From the NCBI GenBank assembly GCA_012295275.1, contig CM022671.1:9535212-9599211 (forward strand): a stretch of DNA of 64,000 nucleotides, in the 5' to 3' direction. A program made the translations under genes and the position numbers. Under the pieces are notes generated by a model. The model did not search any database. It saw only the letters and a list, made by a program, of their open reading frames with translations, and was not told the DNA's origin. Shown piece by piece: positions 24,201 to 39,719 of the stretch. This DNA comes from Chrysomallon squamiferum. Its lineage: Eukaryota; Mollusca; Gastropoda; Neomphalida; Peltospiridae. Each line of letters begins with the position of its first letter. The first letter of the stretch is position 1.

Positions 24201-27200
24201 TTACAAAATGTACAGACATTTCTGTTTACCATTTCGGTGATTTCCTTGACTCCTTCGACTACACCATTCTTAATCAGAAGGTGCATGTGTAGATTTCTTC
24301 TCTTCAGTTTCCTCTTCTCATCCTGAGAAAACAAACCGTAAAAAAAATATCGTTATTTCATTTAACAAACATTAAAACAAATACAAAATTAATTCCATGA
24401 CTACTAGTGTTACTCTTATTGTTTTAATCATATTGTTCTTAAATTCTGCTTCATGATGGTGATGATGTTTTTAATTAAATTTACTACTATCACTATCAAT
24501 ATTATTTTTACTAATATTATTACTATTAATTAATTTCTTTCATTTTATTTGAATTACTTTTTTCAAGCAAATATTTCTTTTTCCAATTTTTATTAATTTG
24601 TTCTTTACGAAATGTACAGACATTTCTGTTTACCATTTCGGTGATGTCCTTCGACTACACCATTCTTAAGCAGAAGGTGCATGTGTAGATTCTTCTCTTC
24701 AGCTTCCTCTTCTCATCCAGAAGGCATTTCTGTTTTCCATTTCGGTGATATCCTTCGACTACACCATTCTTAAGCAGATGGTGCATGTGTGGGTTCTCCT
24801 CTTCGGTTTCGTCTTCTCATCCTGAGAAAACAAACCGTAGAAATGTCATTATTTCATTTAACAAACATTAAAACAAATACAAAATTAATTCCATGACTAC
24901 TAGTGTTACTCTCATTACTATCATTATCATAATAATTCTCATTATTCTCTTTGATAGTCTCGATGATGACATTGATGTCATCATTGTTATTTCTCTTGTT
25001 AATAACTGTATGATTCTCATCATGAGTTTTATCACTATTACTATTTTCATTATTGATGAAAAAAATTTTACTCTTATTGAAATTAATTTATTTCATTTTA
25101 TTTTAATAACTTTTTCTAAAGCAAATACTTTATTTTTCACTTTTTAGTAACTTGTTCTTTACAAAATGTGCAGGCATTTCTGTTTACCATTTCGGTGATG
25201 TCCTTCGACTACACCATTCTTAAGCAGACGGTGCATGTGTGGATTCTCCTCTTCAGCCTCCTCTTCGGTTTCCTCTTCGGTTTCCTCTTCGGTTTCCTCT
25301 TCTCATCCTGATAAAACAAACCGTAGAAATGTCGTTATTTCATTTAACAAACATTAAAACAAATACAAAATTAATTCCATGACTACTAGTGTTACTCTTA
25401 TTGTTTTAATCATATTGTTCTTAAATTCTGCTTCATGATGGTGATGATGTTTTTAATTAAATTTACTACTATCACTATCAATATTATTTTTACTAATATT
25501 ATTACTATTAATTTCTTTCATTTTATTTGAATTACTTTTTTCAAGCAAATATTTATTTTTCCAATTTTTATTAATTTGTTCTTTACGAAATGTACAGACA
25601 TTTCTGTTTACCATTTCGGTGATGTCCTTCGACTACACCATTCTTAATCAGAAGGTGCATGTGTAGATTCTTCTCTTCAGCTTCCTCTTCTCATCCTGAG
25701 AAAACAAACCGTAAAAATGTCTATATTTCATTTCACAAACATTAAAACAAATACAAATTTAATTCCGTCATTAATAGTGTTACCTTCATTACTATCATCA
25801 TCATGATAATTCTTAATATTCTCTTTGATAATGATGATGATGACGTTGATGTCATCGTTGTTATTGCTCTGTTAACTGTATGATTGTCATCATCAGTATT
25901 CTCACTATTACTATTTCTTTTCATTCTAAACATTTTACTCCCATTAAAATTAATTTATTTCTTTTTATTTTAATACTTTTTCTACCATTTCGATGATGTC
26001 CTTCGACTACACCATTCTTAACCAGAAGGTGCATATGTAGATTCTCCTCTTCTGTTTCCTCTTCTCATCCAGAAGGCATTTCTGTTTTCCATTTCGGTGA
26101 TGTCCTTCGACTACACCATTCTTAAGCAGATGGTGCATGTGTGGATTCTCCTCTTCGGTTTTGTCTTCTGATCCTGAGTAAACAAACCGTAGAAATGTCA
26201 TTATTTCCTTTAACTAACATTAAAACAAATACAAAATTAATTCCATCTGTACTAGTGTTACTCTCATTACTATCATTATCATAATAATTCTCATTATTCT
26301 CTTTGATAGTGACGATGATGACATTGATGTCATCATTGTTATTTCTCTTGTTAATAGCTGTATGATTCTCATCATCAGTATTATCACTATTACTATTTTC
26401 ATTATTGATGTAAAAAAATTTTTACTCTTATTGAAATTAATTTATTTCATTTTATTTTAATAACTTTTTCTAAAGGAAATACTTTTATTTTTCACTTTTT
26501 AGTAACTTGTTCTTTACAAAATGTGCAGGCATTTCTGTTTACCATTTCGGTGATGTCCTTCGACTACACCATTCTTAAGCAGACGGTGCATGTGTGGATT
26601 CTCCTCTTCAGCCTCCTCTTCGCTTTCCTCTTCGGTTTCCTCTTCTCATCCTGATAAAACAAACCGTAGAAATGTCGTTATTTCATTTAACAAACATTAA
26701 AACAAATACAAAATTCCACGACTACTGGTGTTACTCTTATTGTTTTAATCATATTGTTCTTAAATTCTGCTTCATGATGGTGATGATGTTTTTAATTAAA
26801 TTTACTACTATCACTATCAATATTATTTTTACTAATATTATTACTATTAATTTCTTTCATTTTATTTCAATTACTTTTTTCAAGCAAATATTTCTTTTTC
26901 CAATTTTTATTAATTTGTTCTTTACAAAATGTACAGACATTTCTGTTTACCATTTCGGTGATGTCCTTCGACTACACCATTCTTAAGCAGAAGGTGCATG
27001 TGTAGATTCTTCTCTTCAGCTTCCTCTTCTCATCCTGAGAAAACAAGCCGTAAAAATGTCTATATTTCATTTCACAAACATTAAAACAACTACAAATTTA
27101 ATTCCGTCATTAATAGGTGTTACCTTCATTACTATCATCATCATGATAATTCTTAATATTCTCTTTGATAATGATGATGATGACGTTGATGTCATCGTTG

Positions 27201-30200
27201 TTATTGCTCTGTTAACTGTATGATTGTCATCATCAGTATTCTCACTATTACTATTTCATTTTTATTCTAAACATTTTACTCCCATTAAAATTAATTTATT
27301 TCTTTTTATTTTAATACTTTTTCTACCATTTCGATGATGTCCTTCGACTACACCATTCTTAACCAGAAGGTGCATATGTAGATTCTCCTCTTCTGTTTCC
27401 TCTTCTCATCCAGAAGGCATTTCTGTTTTCCATTTCGGTGATGTCCTTCGACTACACCATTCTTAAGCAGATGGTGCATGTGTGGATTCTCCTCTTCGGT
27501 TTTGTCTTCTGATCCTGAGTAAACAAACCGTAGAAATGTCATTATTTCCTTTAACTAACATTAAAACAAATACAAAATTAATTCCATCTGTACTAGTGTT
27601 ACTCTCATTACTATCATTATCATAATAATTCTCATTATTCTCTTTGATAGTGACGATGATGACATTGATGTCATCATTGTTATTTCTCTTGTTAATAGCT
27701 GTATGATTCTCATCATCAGTATTATCACTATTACTATTTTCATTATTGATGTAAAAAATTTTACTCTTATTGAAATTAATTTATTTCATTTTATTTTAAT
27801 AACTTTTTCTAAAGCAAATACTTTTATTTTTCACTTTTTAGTAACTTGTTCTTTACAAAATGTGCAGGCATTTCTGTTTACCATTTCGGTGATGTCCTTC
27901 GACTACACCATTCTTAAGCAGAAGGTGCATGTGTGCATGTGTGGATTCTCCTCTTCAGCCTCTTCAGTTTCGGTTTCCTCTTCTCATCCTGAGAAAACAA
28001 ACCGTAGAAATGTCGTTATTTCATTTAACAAACATTAAAACAAATACAAAATTAATTCCATGACTACTAGTGTTACTCTTATTGTTTTAATCATATTGTT
28101 CTTAAATTCTTCTTCATGATGATGATGATGTTGATCAAATTTATTTTTAACTATAAATTTACTATCAATATTATCACTATTAATTTTATTTTTATTATTA
28201 TTATTACTTTAATTTCTTTCATTTTATTTTATTACTTTTTTTTTAAAGCAAATATTTTTTTTCCAATTTTTATTAATTTGTTCTTTACAAAATGTACAGA
28301 CATTTCTGTTTACCATTTCGGTGATGTCCTTCGACTACACCATTCTTAAGCAGAAGGTGCATGTGTAGATTCTTCTCTTCAGTTTCCTCTTCTCATCCTG
28401 AGAAAACAAGCCGTAAAAATGTCTATATTTCATTTCACAAACATTAAAACAAATACAAATTTAATTCCGTCATTAATAGTGTTACCTTCATTACTATCAT
28501 CATCATGATAATTCTTAACATTCTATTTGATAATGATGATGATGACGTTGATGTCATCGTTGTTATTGCTCTGTTAACTGTATGATTGTCATCATCAGTA
28601 TCAATTATTACTATTTTTTTTTATTCTAAACATTTTACTCCCATTTTTTAATTTATTTTTTTTTTATTTTAATACTTTTTCTACCATTTCGATGATGTCC
28701 TTCGACTACACCATTCTTAACCAGAAGGTGCATATGTTGATTCTCCTCTTCTGTTCCCTCTTCTCATCCAGAAGGCATTTCTGTTTTCCATTTCGGTGAT
28801 GTCCTTCGACTACACCATTCTTAAGCAGATGGTGCATGTGTGGATTCTCCTCTTCGGTTTTGTCTTCTCATCCTGAGAAAACAAACCGTAGAAATGTCAT
28901 CATTATTTCCTTTAACTAACATTAAAAAAAAAACAAAACAAAATTAATTCCATCTTTACTAGTGTTTTTTCATTACTATCATTATCATAATAATTCTCAT
29001 TATTCTCTTTGATAGTGACGATGATGACATTGATGTCATCATTGTTATTTCTCTTGTTAATAGCTGTATGATTCTCATCATCAGTATTATCACTATTACT
29101 ATTTTCATTATTAATGTAAAAAATTTTACTCTTATTGAAATTAATTTATTTCATTTTATTTTAATAACTTTTTCTAAAGCAAATACTTTTATTTTTCACT
29201 TTTTAGTAACTTGTTCTTTACAAAATGTGCAGGCATTTCTGTTTACCATTTCGGTGATGTCCTTCGACTACACCATTCTTAAACAGATGGTGCATGTGTG
29301 GATTCTCCTCTTCAGCCTCCTCTTCGGTTTCCTCTTCTCATCCTGAGAAAACAAACTGTAGAAATGTCTTTATTTCATTTAACAAACATTAAAACAAATA
29401 CAAAATTAATTCCATGACTACTAGTGTTACTCTTATTGTTTTAATCATAATTATATTATTTTTTAATCATATTGTTCTTAAATTCTCCTTCATGATGGTG
29501 ATGATGTTCAAATTTAAATTTATTACTACTACTATCACTATCAATATTATTTTTTATTAATATTATTACTATTAATTTCTTTCATTTTATTTTAATTTTT
29601 TTTAAAGCAAATATTTTTTTTTTCATTTTTTATTAATTTGTTCTTTACAAAATGTACAGACATTTCTGTTTACCATTTCGGTGATGTCCTTCGACTACAC
29701 CATTCTTAAGCAGAAGGTGCATGTGTAGATTCTTCTCTTCTTCAGTTTCCTCTTCTCATCCTGAGAAAACAAACCGTAAAATTTTATTATTTCATTTAAC
29801 AAACTTTAAAACAAATACAAATTTAATTCCATCATTAATAGTGTTACCATCATTACTATCATCATCATGATAATTCTTAATATTCTCTTTGATGATGATG
29901 ATGTTGACGTTGATGTCATCATTGTTATTGCTCTGTTAACTGTTGATGATCATCATAATATAAAAAACTTCATCATTACTATTTCATTATTATTACTTTT
30001 TTTATTTAATTTTTAAACATTTTTTTATTTTAAAATTATTTATTTATTTTTATTAAAATTATTTTATTTCTCATTTTGATTTTTCGACTGTTTTTTTAAA
30101 CCAGAAAATATTTTTTTTTCAGTTTTTTTCTTCTTGTTTTTATTCTCATCCAGAAGGCATTTCTGTTTTTCCATTTCGGTGATGTCCTTCGACTACACCA

Positions 30201-33200
30201 TTCTTAAGCAGAAGGTGCATGTGTAGATTCTCCTCTTCAGTTTCGTCTTCTCATCCTCAGAAAACAAACCGTAGAAATGTTATTATTTCATTTTAACAAA
30301 CTTTAAAACAAATACAAAATTAATTCCATCATTACTAGTGTTACTCATCATTACTATCATCATCATAATAATTCTCATTATTCTCTTTCAATCTGATGAT
30401 GATGATGATGACATTGATGTCATCATTGTTATTTTGTTCTTGCGAACTTCATTATTTTCATCATTATTATCACTATTACAATTATTATTATTATAATTAT
30501 TATTTTATTATTAAAATTAATTTATCTCATTTTAAAAATTTTTTTTTAAAGCAAATATTTTTTTTTTTTTCATTTTTTTTTAACTTCTTTTTTAAAAAAT
30601 GTACAAGCATTTTATTTTTTACCATTTTTGATTTCCTTGTTTTTACACCATTCTTTAAGCAAAGGTGCATGTGCATTTTTCTGTTTCTGTTTTTCATTTT
30701 AGGTGATGTCCTTCGACTACACCATTCTTAAACAGATGGTGCATGTGTGGATTCTCCTCTTCAGCCTCCTCTTTGGTTTTCTCTTCGGTTTCCTCTTCGG
30801 TTTCCTCTTCTCATCCTGAGAAAACAAACTGTAGAAATGTCTTTATTTCATTTAACAAACATTAAAACAAATACAAAATTAATTCCATGACTACTAGTGT
30901 TACTCTTATTGTTTTAACATATTGTTCTTAAATTCTGCTTCATGATGGTGATGATGTTTTTAATTAAATTTACTACTATCACTATCAATATTATTTTTAC
31001 TAATATTATTACTATTAATTTCTTTCATTTTATTTCAATTACTTTTTTCAAGCAAATATTTCTTTTTCCAATTTTTATTAATTTGTTCTTTACAAAATGT
31101 ACAGACATTTCTGTTTACCATTTCGGTGATGTCCTTCGACTACACCGTTCTTAAGCAGAAGGTGCATGTGTAGATTCTTCTCTTCAGCTTCCTCTTCTCT
31201 TCCTGAGAAAACAAGCCGTAAAAATGTCTATATTTCATTTCACAAACATTAAAACAAATACAAATTTAATTCCATCATTAATAGTGTTACCTTCATTACT
31301 ATCATCATCATGATAATTCTTAATGTTCTCTTTGATAATGATGATGTTGACGTTGATGTCATCGTTGTTCTTGCTCTGTTAACTGTATGATTGTCATCAT
31401 AAGTATTCTCACTATTACTATTTCATTTTTATTCTAAACATTTTACTCCCATTAAAATTAATTTATTTCATTTTATTTTAATGCTTTTTCTACCATTTCG
31501 ATGATGTCCTTCGACTGCACCATTCTTAACCAGAAGGTGCATATGTAGATTCTCCTCTTCTGTTTCCTCTTCTCATCCAGAAGGCATTTCTGTTTTCCAT
31601 TTCGGTGATGTCGTTCGACTACACCATGCTTAAGCAGAAGGTGCATGTGTAGATTCTCCTCTTCGGTTTCGTCTTCTCATCCTGAGAAAACAAACCGTAG
31701 AAATGTCATTATTTCCTTTAACTAACATTAAAACAAATACAAAATTAATTCTATCTTTACTAGTGTTACTCTCATTACTATCATTATCATAATAATTCTC
31801 ATTATTCTCTTTGATAGTGACGATGATGACATTCATGTCATCATTGTTATTTCTCTTGTTAATAGCTGTATGATTCTCATCATCAGTATTATCACTATTA
31901 CTATTTTCATTATTAATGTAAAAAATTTTCCTCTTATTGAAATTAATTTCTTTCATTTTATTTTAATAACTTTTTCTAAAGCAAATACTTTTATTTTTCA
32001 CTTTTTAGTAACTTGTTCTTTACAAAATGTGCAGGCATTTCTGTTTACCATTTCGGCGATGTCCTTCGACTACACCATTCTTAAACAGATGGTGCATGTG
32101 TGGATTCTCCTCTTCAGCCTCCTCTTCGGTTTCCTCTTCGGTTTCATCCTGAGGTTTCCTCTTCTCATCCTGAGAAAACAAACTGTAGAAATGTCTTTAT
32201 TTCATTTAACAAACATTAAAACAAATACAAAATTAATTCCATGACTACTAGTGTTACTCTTACTGTTTTAAACATATTATTCTTAAATTCTGCTTCATGA
32301 TGGTGATGATGTTTTTAATTAAATTTACTACTATCACTATCAATATTATTTTTACTAATATTATTACTATTAATTTCTTTCATTTTATTTCAATTATTTT
32401 TTTCAAGCAAATATTTCTTTTTCCATTTTTTATTAATTTGTTCTTTACACATGTACAGACATTTCTGTTTACAGACATTTCTGTTTACCATTTCGGTGAT
32501 GTGTCCTTCGACTACACCATTCTTAAGCAGAAGGTGCATGTGTAGATTAATTTCTCTTCAGCTTCTTCTTTCTCTTCCTGAGAAAACAAGCCGTAAAAAT
32601 GTCTATATTTCATTTCACAAACATTAAAACAAATACAAATTTAATTCCATCATTAATAGTGTTACCTTCATTACTATCATCATCATGATAATTCTTAATA
32701 TTCTCTTTGATAATGATGATGTTGACGTTGATGTCATCGTTGTTCTTGCTCTGTTAACTGTATGATTGTCATCATAAGTATTCTCACTATTACTATTTCA
32801 TTTTTATTCTAAACATTTTACTCCCATTAAAATTAATTTATTTCATTTTTATTTTAATTTTTTTTCTACCATTTCGATGATGATGTCCTTCGACTACACC
32901 ATTCTTAACCAGAAGGTGCATATGTAGATTCTCCTCTTCTGTTTCCTCTTCTCATCCAGAAGGCATTTCTGTTTTCCATTTCGGTGATGTCCTTCGACTA
33001 CACCATTCTTAAGCAGATGGTGCATGTGTAGATTCTCCTCTTCGGTTTCGTCTTCTCATCCTGAAAAAACAAACCGTAGAAATGTCATTATTTCTTTTTT
33101 TAACAAACATTAAAACAAATACAAAATTAATTCCATCTTTACTAGTGTTACTCTCATTACTATCATTATCATAATAATTCTCATTATTCTCTTTGATAGT

Positions 33201-34289
33201 GACGATGATGACATTCATGTCATCATTGTTATTTCTCTTGTTAATAGCTGTATGATTCTCATCATCATTATTATTACTATTACTATTTTCATTATTATCA
33301 AAATTTTAGTTTTTTACTATTATTAAAATTAATTTATTTCATTTTATTTTTATTAACTTTTTTCTAAAGCAAATACTTTTTTTTTTTCATTTTTAGTAAC
33401 TTGTTCTTTACAAAATGTGCAGGCATTTCTGTTTACCATTTCGGCGATGTCCTTCGACTACACCATTCTTAAACAGATGGTGCATGTGTGGATTCTCCTC
33501 TTCAGCCTCCTCTTCGGTTTCCTCTTCTCATCCTGAGAAAACAAACCGTAGAAATGTCGTTATTTCATTTAACAAACATTAAAACAAATACAAAATTAAT
33601 TCCATGACTACTAGTGTTACTCTTACTGTTTCAAACATATTATTCTTAAATTCTGCTTCATGATGGTGATGATGTTTTTAATTAAATTTACTACTATCAC
33701 TATCAATATTATTTTTACTAATATTATTACTATTAATTTCTTTCATTTTATTTGAATTACTTTTTTCAAGCAAATATTTCTTTTTCCAATTTTTATTAAT
33801 TTGTTCTTTACGAAATGTACAGACATTTCTGTTTACCATTTCGGTGATGTCCTTCGACTACACCATTCTTAAGCAGAAGGTGCATGTGTAGATTCTCTTC
33901 AGTTTTCGTCTGCTCGTCCTGGGAAAATAAACCGTAGAATTGTCTATATTTCTTTTAACAAACATTATAACAAATACAAATTTAATTCCATCATTACTAG
34001 TGTTACATCGTCATTACTATCATCATCATTATAATTATTATTATTCTCTTTGATAATTGATGATGATGATGATGTTGATGTCATCATTGTTATTGCTCTT
34101 GTTAACTGTATGATTGTCATCATCAGTATTATCACTATTTTAGTTTGATTACTATTATTAAAATTAATATATTTCATTTGATTTTTATTACTTTTTCTAA
34201 AGGAAATAATTTTATTTTTCACTTTTTATTAACTTGTTCTTTACAAAATGTGCAGGCATTTCTGTTTACCATTTCGGTGATGTCCTTCG

Positions 34290-34670
34290 CCTACACCATT
34301 CTTAAGCAGAAGGTGCATGTGTAGACATCAATATGTCTACGTTAAAATGGATACATGCCAACTGAAATGGCAGAAATCCGAGGAAAATGAAAAACCCATT
34401 CCTGGCTTCATCTCTTTACCATTCAGATGACGTCTCTCTCCTGCAGCGCTCTTTCACCTTCTTCACCTGTGAGATCTATGGATTATAAAGCAGAACATGC
34501 ATGTGTAGACATCAGTATTAAGAGTCTGATGCCTACGTTAAAATAAATACACGCCCACCCAAATGCCGGCAAACCCCAAAAAATTAAAAACCTATTCCTG
34601 ATTTCAGCTGTGTATTCCTGTCTTCATTTTCCTCTTCTCATCCTGTGAAAACAAATCTAAAAATGTCAGA
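34290..34670 (+). repeat. Divergent monomer type in array 3 (second copy, internally deleted)
   Basis: The sequence follows the 20.47-kb copy closely (GTAGACATCAATATGTCTAC present at about 34321-34340). It then jumps from CCTGGCTTCATCT directly to CTTTACCATTCAGATGA, leaving out about 390 bp that are present at about 20600-20990. The flanks continue to match up to about 35.5 kb. Confidence 0.8.
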
Positions 34671-37600
34671 AGTTCATATAACAAACATTAAAACAAATAC
34701 AAAATTAATTCCATGACTACTAGTATTACACTTATTGTTTTAATCATATTGTTATTAAATTCTCCTTCATCGTGGTGATGTTTTTAAATTTAATAATCAC
34801 TACTATCACTATCAATATTAGTTTTATTAATATTATTACTATTAATTTCTTTCATTTAATTTTAATTAGCTTTTTAAAGCAAATATTTCTTTTTCACTTT
34901 TTATTAATTTGTTCTTTACAAAATGTACAGGCATTTCTGTTTACCATTTCGGTGATGTCCTTTCACTACACCATTCTTAAGCAGAAGGTGCATGTGTAGA
35001 TTCTCCTCTTCAGTTTCGTCTTCTCATCCTCAGAAAACAAACCGTAGAAATTTTATTATTTCATTTAACGAACTTTAAAACAAATACAAACTTAATTCCA
35101 TCATCATTAGTGTTACCATCATTACTATCATCATCATGATAATTCTTACTAATCTCTTCAATCTGATGATGATGACGATGACGTTGTGTCATCACTGTTA
35201 TTGCTCTTGCTAACTTCATTATTGCCATCATCAGTATTATCACTATTACAATTTTGATTATTATTGTAAAATTATTACTATTATTAAAATTAATTTATCT
35301 CATTTTATTTTAATTACTTTTTTTAAAGCAAATATCTTTTTTTTTTCAGTTTAGATAAACTTGTTCTTTACAAAATCTATAAGCATTTCTGTCTACCATT
35401 TCGGTGATGTCCTTCGCTTACACCATTCTTAAGCAGAAGGTGCATGTGCAGATTTCCCTGTCCTGTTTCTTCTTCTAATCCTGAAGGAATTCCTGTTTAT
35501 CATTTAGGTGATGTCCTTCGCCTACACCATTCTGAGGCAGAAGGTGCATGTGTAGATTCTCCTCTTCGGGTTCACTCTTCTCATCCTGAGAAAACAAACC
35601 GTAGAAATGTCATTATTTCATTTAACAAATTTTAAAACAAATAAAAAATTAATTCCATGACTACTAGTATTACTCTTATTCTTTTAATCATCTTGTTCTT
35701 AAATTCTGCTTCATGATGGTGATGATGTTTTTAATTAAATTTACTACTATCACTATCAATATTATTTTTACTAATATTATTACTATTAATTTCTTTCATT
35801 TTATTTCAATTACTTTTTTCAAGCAAATATTTCTTTTTCCAATTTTTATTAATTTGTTCTTTACAAAATGTACAGACACTTCTGTTTACCATTTCGGTGA
35901 TGTCCTTCGACTACACCGTTCTTAAGCAGAAGGTGCATGTGTAGATTCTTCTCTTCAGCTTCCTCTTCTCTTCCTGAGAAAACAAGCCGTAAAAATGTCT
36001 ATATTTCATTTCACAAACATTAAAACAAATACAAATTTAATTCCATCATTAATAGTGTTACCTTCATTACTATCATCATCATGATAATTCTTAATGTTCT
36101 CTTTGATAATGATGATGTTGACGTTGATGTCATCGTTGTTCTTGCTCTGTTAACTGTATGATTGTCATCATAAGTATTCTCACTATTACTATTTCATTTT
36201 TATTCTAAACATTTTACTCCCATTAAAATTAATTTATTTCATTTTATTTTAATGCTTTTTCTACCATTTCGATGATGTCCTTCGACTGCACCATTCTTAA
36301 CCAGAAGGTGCATATGTAGATTCTCCTCTTCTGTTTCCTCTTCTCATCCAGAAGGCATTTCTGTTTTCCATTTCGGTGATGTCGTTCGACTACACCATGT
36401 GTAGATTCTCCTCTTCGGTTTCGTCTTCTCATCTTGAGAAAACAAACCGTAGAAATGTCATTATTTCCTTTAACTAACATTAAAACAAATACAAAATTAA
36501 TTCTATCTTTACTAGTGTTACTCTCATTACTATCATTATCATAATAATTCTCATTACTCTCTTTGAGTTAGTGACGATGATGACATTCATGTCATCATTG
36601 TTATTTCTCTTGTTAATAGCTGTATGATTCTCATCATCAGTATTATCACTATTACTATTTTCATTATTAATGTAAAAAATTTTACTCTTATTAAAATTAA
36701 TTTATTTCATTTTATTTTAATAACTTTTTCTAAAGCAAATACTTTTATTTTTCACTTTTAGTAACTTGTTCTTTACAAAATGTGCAGGCATTTCTGTTTA
36801 CCATTTCGGTGATGTCCTTCGACTACACCATTCTTAAACAGATGGTGCATGTGTGGATTCTCCTCTTCGGCCTCCTCTTCGGTTTCCTCTTCGGTTTCCT
36901 CTTCTCATCCTGAGAAAACAAACTGTAGAAATGTCTTTATTTCATTTAACAAACATTAAAACAAATACAAAATTAATTCCATGACTACTAGTGTTACTCT
37001 TATTGTTTTAAACATATTATTCTTAAATTCTGCTTCATGATGGTGATGATGTTTTTAATTAAATTTACTACTATCACTATCAATATTATTTTTACTAATA
37101 TTATTACTATTAATTTCTTTCATTTTATTTCAATTACTTTTTTCAAGCAAATATTTCTTTTTCCAATTTTTATTAATTTGTTCTTTACAAAATGTACAGA
37201 CACTTCTGTTTACCATTTCGGTGATGTCCTTCGACTACACCGTTCTTAAGCAGAAGGTGCATGTGTAGATTCTTCTCTTCAGCTTCCTCTTCTCTTCCTG
37301 AGAAAACAAGCCGTAAAAATGTCTATATTTCATTTCACAAACATTAAAACAAATACAAATTTAATTCCATCATTAATAGTGTTACCTTCATTACTATCAT
37401 CATCATGATAATTCTTAATATTCTCTTTGATAATGATGATGATGACGTTGATGTCATCGTTGTTATTGCTCTTGTTAACTGTATGATTGTCATCATCAGT
37501 ATTCTCACTATTACTCTTTCATTTTTATTCTAAACATTTTACTCCCATTAAAATTAATTTATTTCATTTTATTTTAATTTTTTCTACCATTTCGGTGATG

Positions 37601-38919
37601 TCCTTTGGCTACACCATTCTTAACCAGAAGGTGCATATGTAGATTCTCCTCTTCTGTTTCCTCTTCTCATCCAGAAGGCATTTCTGTTTTCCATTTCGGT
37701 GATATCCTTCGACTAGACTATGCTTAAGCAGAAGTTGCATGTGTAGATTCTCCTCTTTGGTTTCGTCTTCTCATCCTGAGAAAACAAACCGTAGAAATGT
37801 CATTATTTCCTTGACAAACATTGAAACAAATACAAAATTAATTCCATCATTACTAGTGTTACCCTCATTACTATCATTATCATAATAATTCTCATTATTC
37901 TCTTTGATAATGATGATGATGATGATGTTGATGTCATCATTGTTACTTCTCAGTTTCCTCTTCTCATCCTGAGAAAATAAGTCGTAGAAATGTCTATATT
38001 CCTTTTAACAAAATTAAAACAAATACAAATTTAATGCCATCATTACTAATGTCACCATCATGATAATTCTTATTATTTGTTCTGATGATGATGATTGTGA
38101 TGTTGATCTCCTTGTTGTTATTGTTCTGGTTAACTTCATTATTGTCATCATCAGTATTATCAGCTTTGCTATATTAATTATTATTCTAAAAAATTATGAC
38201 ATTTTTTAACATTAATTTATTTCATTTTATTTTAATTACTTTTTGTAAAGGAAATATGTTTATTTTCCGGTTTTTTAAATTTCTTTCTCTCAAAATGTCT
38301 TTATCCTGCAGCATACTTACACATGTGTAGACATCAGTATTTCTACGTTAAAATGCATACACTGAAACCGAAATGCCAGAAATTTGAGGAAAATGAGAAA
38401 CCCAGTTCTGGTCTATATTTTCCTCTTCTCATCCTATGAAAAGAAACCAAACAAATGTCAGTATTTCATTTAGGAAACATTACAATAAATAAAAAATTAT
38501 TACTTATTATTCTATTGATTGAAGTGATGTTGATGTTGTAGTTTTTACTGATGTGACTTCAGTATTTTTGTGATTGTACGTATTATTATTATTATGATCA
38601 TCATCATGATCTTTATAGCATTTCCTGCTGAAACTTTAAAGTATGGTGATCATGAAAAGTATTTGAATAATGTATGTTGGTGTATATTCAATTTTGTTTT
38701 ATCACTGTTAATTAAAATATATATATATAGATTGTATCTTATAAAAATAATACTACAAAGTTTTACAAGAACAATTTCAGATTAGAGATAACTTATTTTT
38801 ATGACTTTCTTGCTTACATTTATTTATTTTTCTTTAAATACGTTTTAATTGCTTCATAGTTAAATGTTTATTTCAGAACATTGGTTTTCTGTTTTCTGTA
38901 CTGGTTCTTGTAGAAACCA

Positions 38920-39674
38920 ACATCCTCTCCACTAAATTATCAGCTAAAATCTTGCAGTTTTCCAATTCACCATTTCCTACTGGTAATTTAGTCGAGACTC
39001 TGAAAGATGACGAAACATTGTATGAAAGTTTAGATATCAGATAATAAATACAATTAGAAGAAAATTTAATTTTGAAGTCTTTTCAACAACAAATTCAGAA
39101 AATAAAAAAAAAAAAAACTTTGTTTAAAAATTTGGTTCAAGTTTTTCACATTATTTTTATTATTTTTTTTTTTTTTTTTTTTTTATTTAGTCTTAAGTAA
39201 TTATAAATTCAAAATTGCTGATTCTGCAAAGGAATGTTTTCATTTCACAGATATTTGTTCTTTATCTTCTAAATAAGGAGGAACATAGGATTATGGATGA
39301 AAGCAAATCTCTCAGATGTGTACTACATTTGTGAGATAATATTATTTTGTTTTGTTACAAGTCTGTTTATTATTTATTTATTTTTTAATGTTTTAGATTT
39401 TTATATCTCATTGAGAAATATTTATTATTTTATTTCACGAACTCTTATAATTTTAATGTTCTATTTCTTTACAATATCTAGGTGATTTCAATTATAAAAT
39501 ACTTTAATCCAAATATATACATATTGATAATCCTGTGAAAGATTTAAATCAAAAATGTAAATAATAATTTAAGTATGAATCTATTTAGTTCTTAACTTGA
39601 TGTAAAGAACTATTTGCTTTACTCTTACTAATTATTATTATTATTGTTGTCATTGTTGTTGTTATTCATTTTAA

Positions 39675-39719
<45 letters not shown>

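Larger units (their letters stand above)
17470..38460 (+). repeat. Array 3: ~21-kb satellite, ~1.34-kb higher-order repeat
   Basis: The monomer contains CATTTCGGTGATGTCCTTCG, CTACACCATTCTTAAGCAGA, AGGTGCATGTGTAGATTC, CTCTTCTCATCCTGAGAAAA, CAAACCGTAGAAATGTC, a run of ATC/ATT-type triplets, and TTCTTTACAAAATGTACAG. Roughly 45 copies of the anchor are seen. They fall into sets of three long monomers (about 375-455 bp) and one short one (about 102 bp), giving a ~1,340-bp period. Type-1 anchors lie at about 17753, 19091, 22897, 24240, 25617, 26959, 28325, 29687, 31127, 32500 and 33845. Every set carries the junction CTCATCCAGAAGGCATTTCT that creates the short monomer. The 60-130-codon frames repeat with the monomers in unrelated frames and match no known domain. 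The array decays after about 37.9 kb. Confidence 0.95.

Noticed and set aside
30942-37249. 70-codon plus-strand Phe/Ile/Asn-rich frames recurring in array 3
   Set aside because: Simple AT-rich composition repeated with the monomer. There is no conserved start context or consistent downstream frame.
17470-38460. CENP-B-box-like sites in array 3
   Set aside because: TTCG occurs in the monomer core (CATTTCGGTGATGTCC, CCTTCGACTAC), but the required downstream CGGG is absent.
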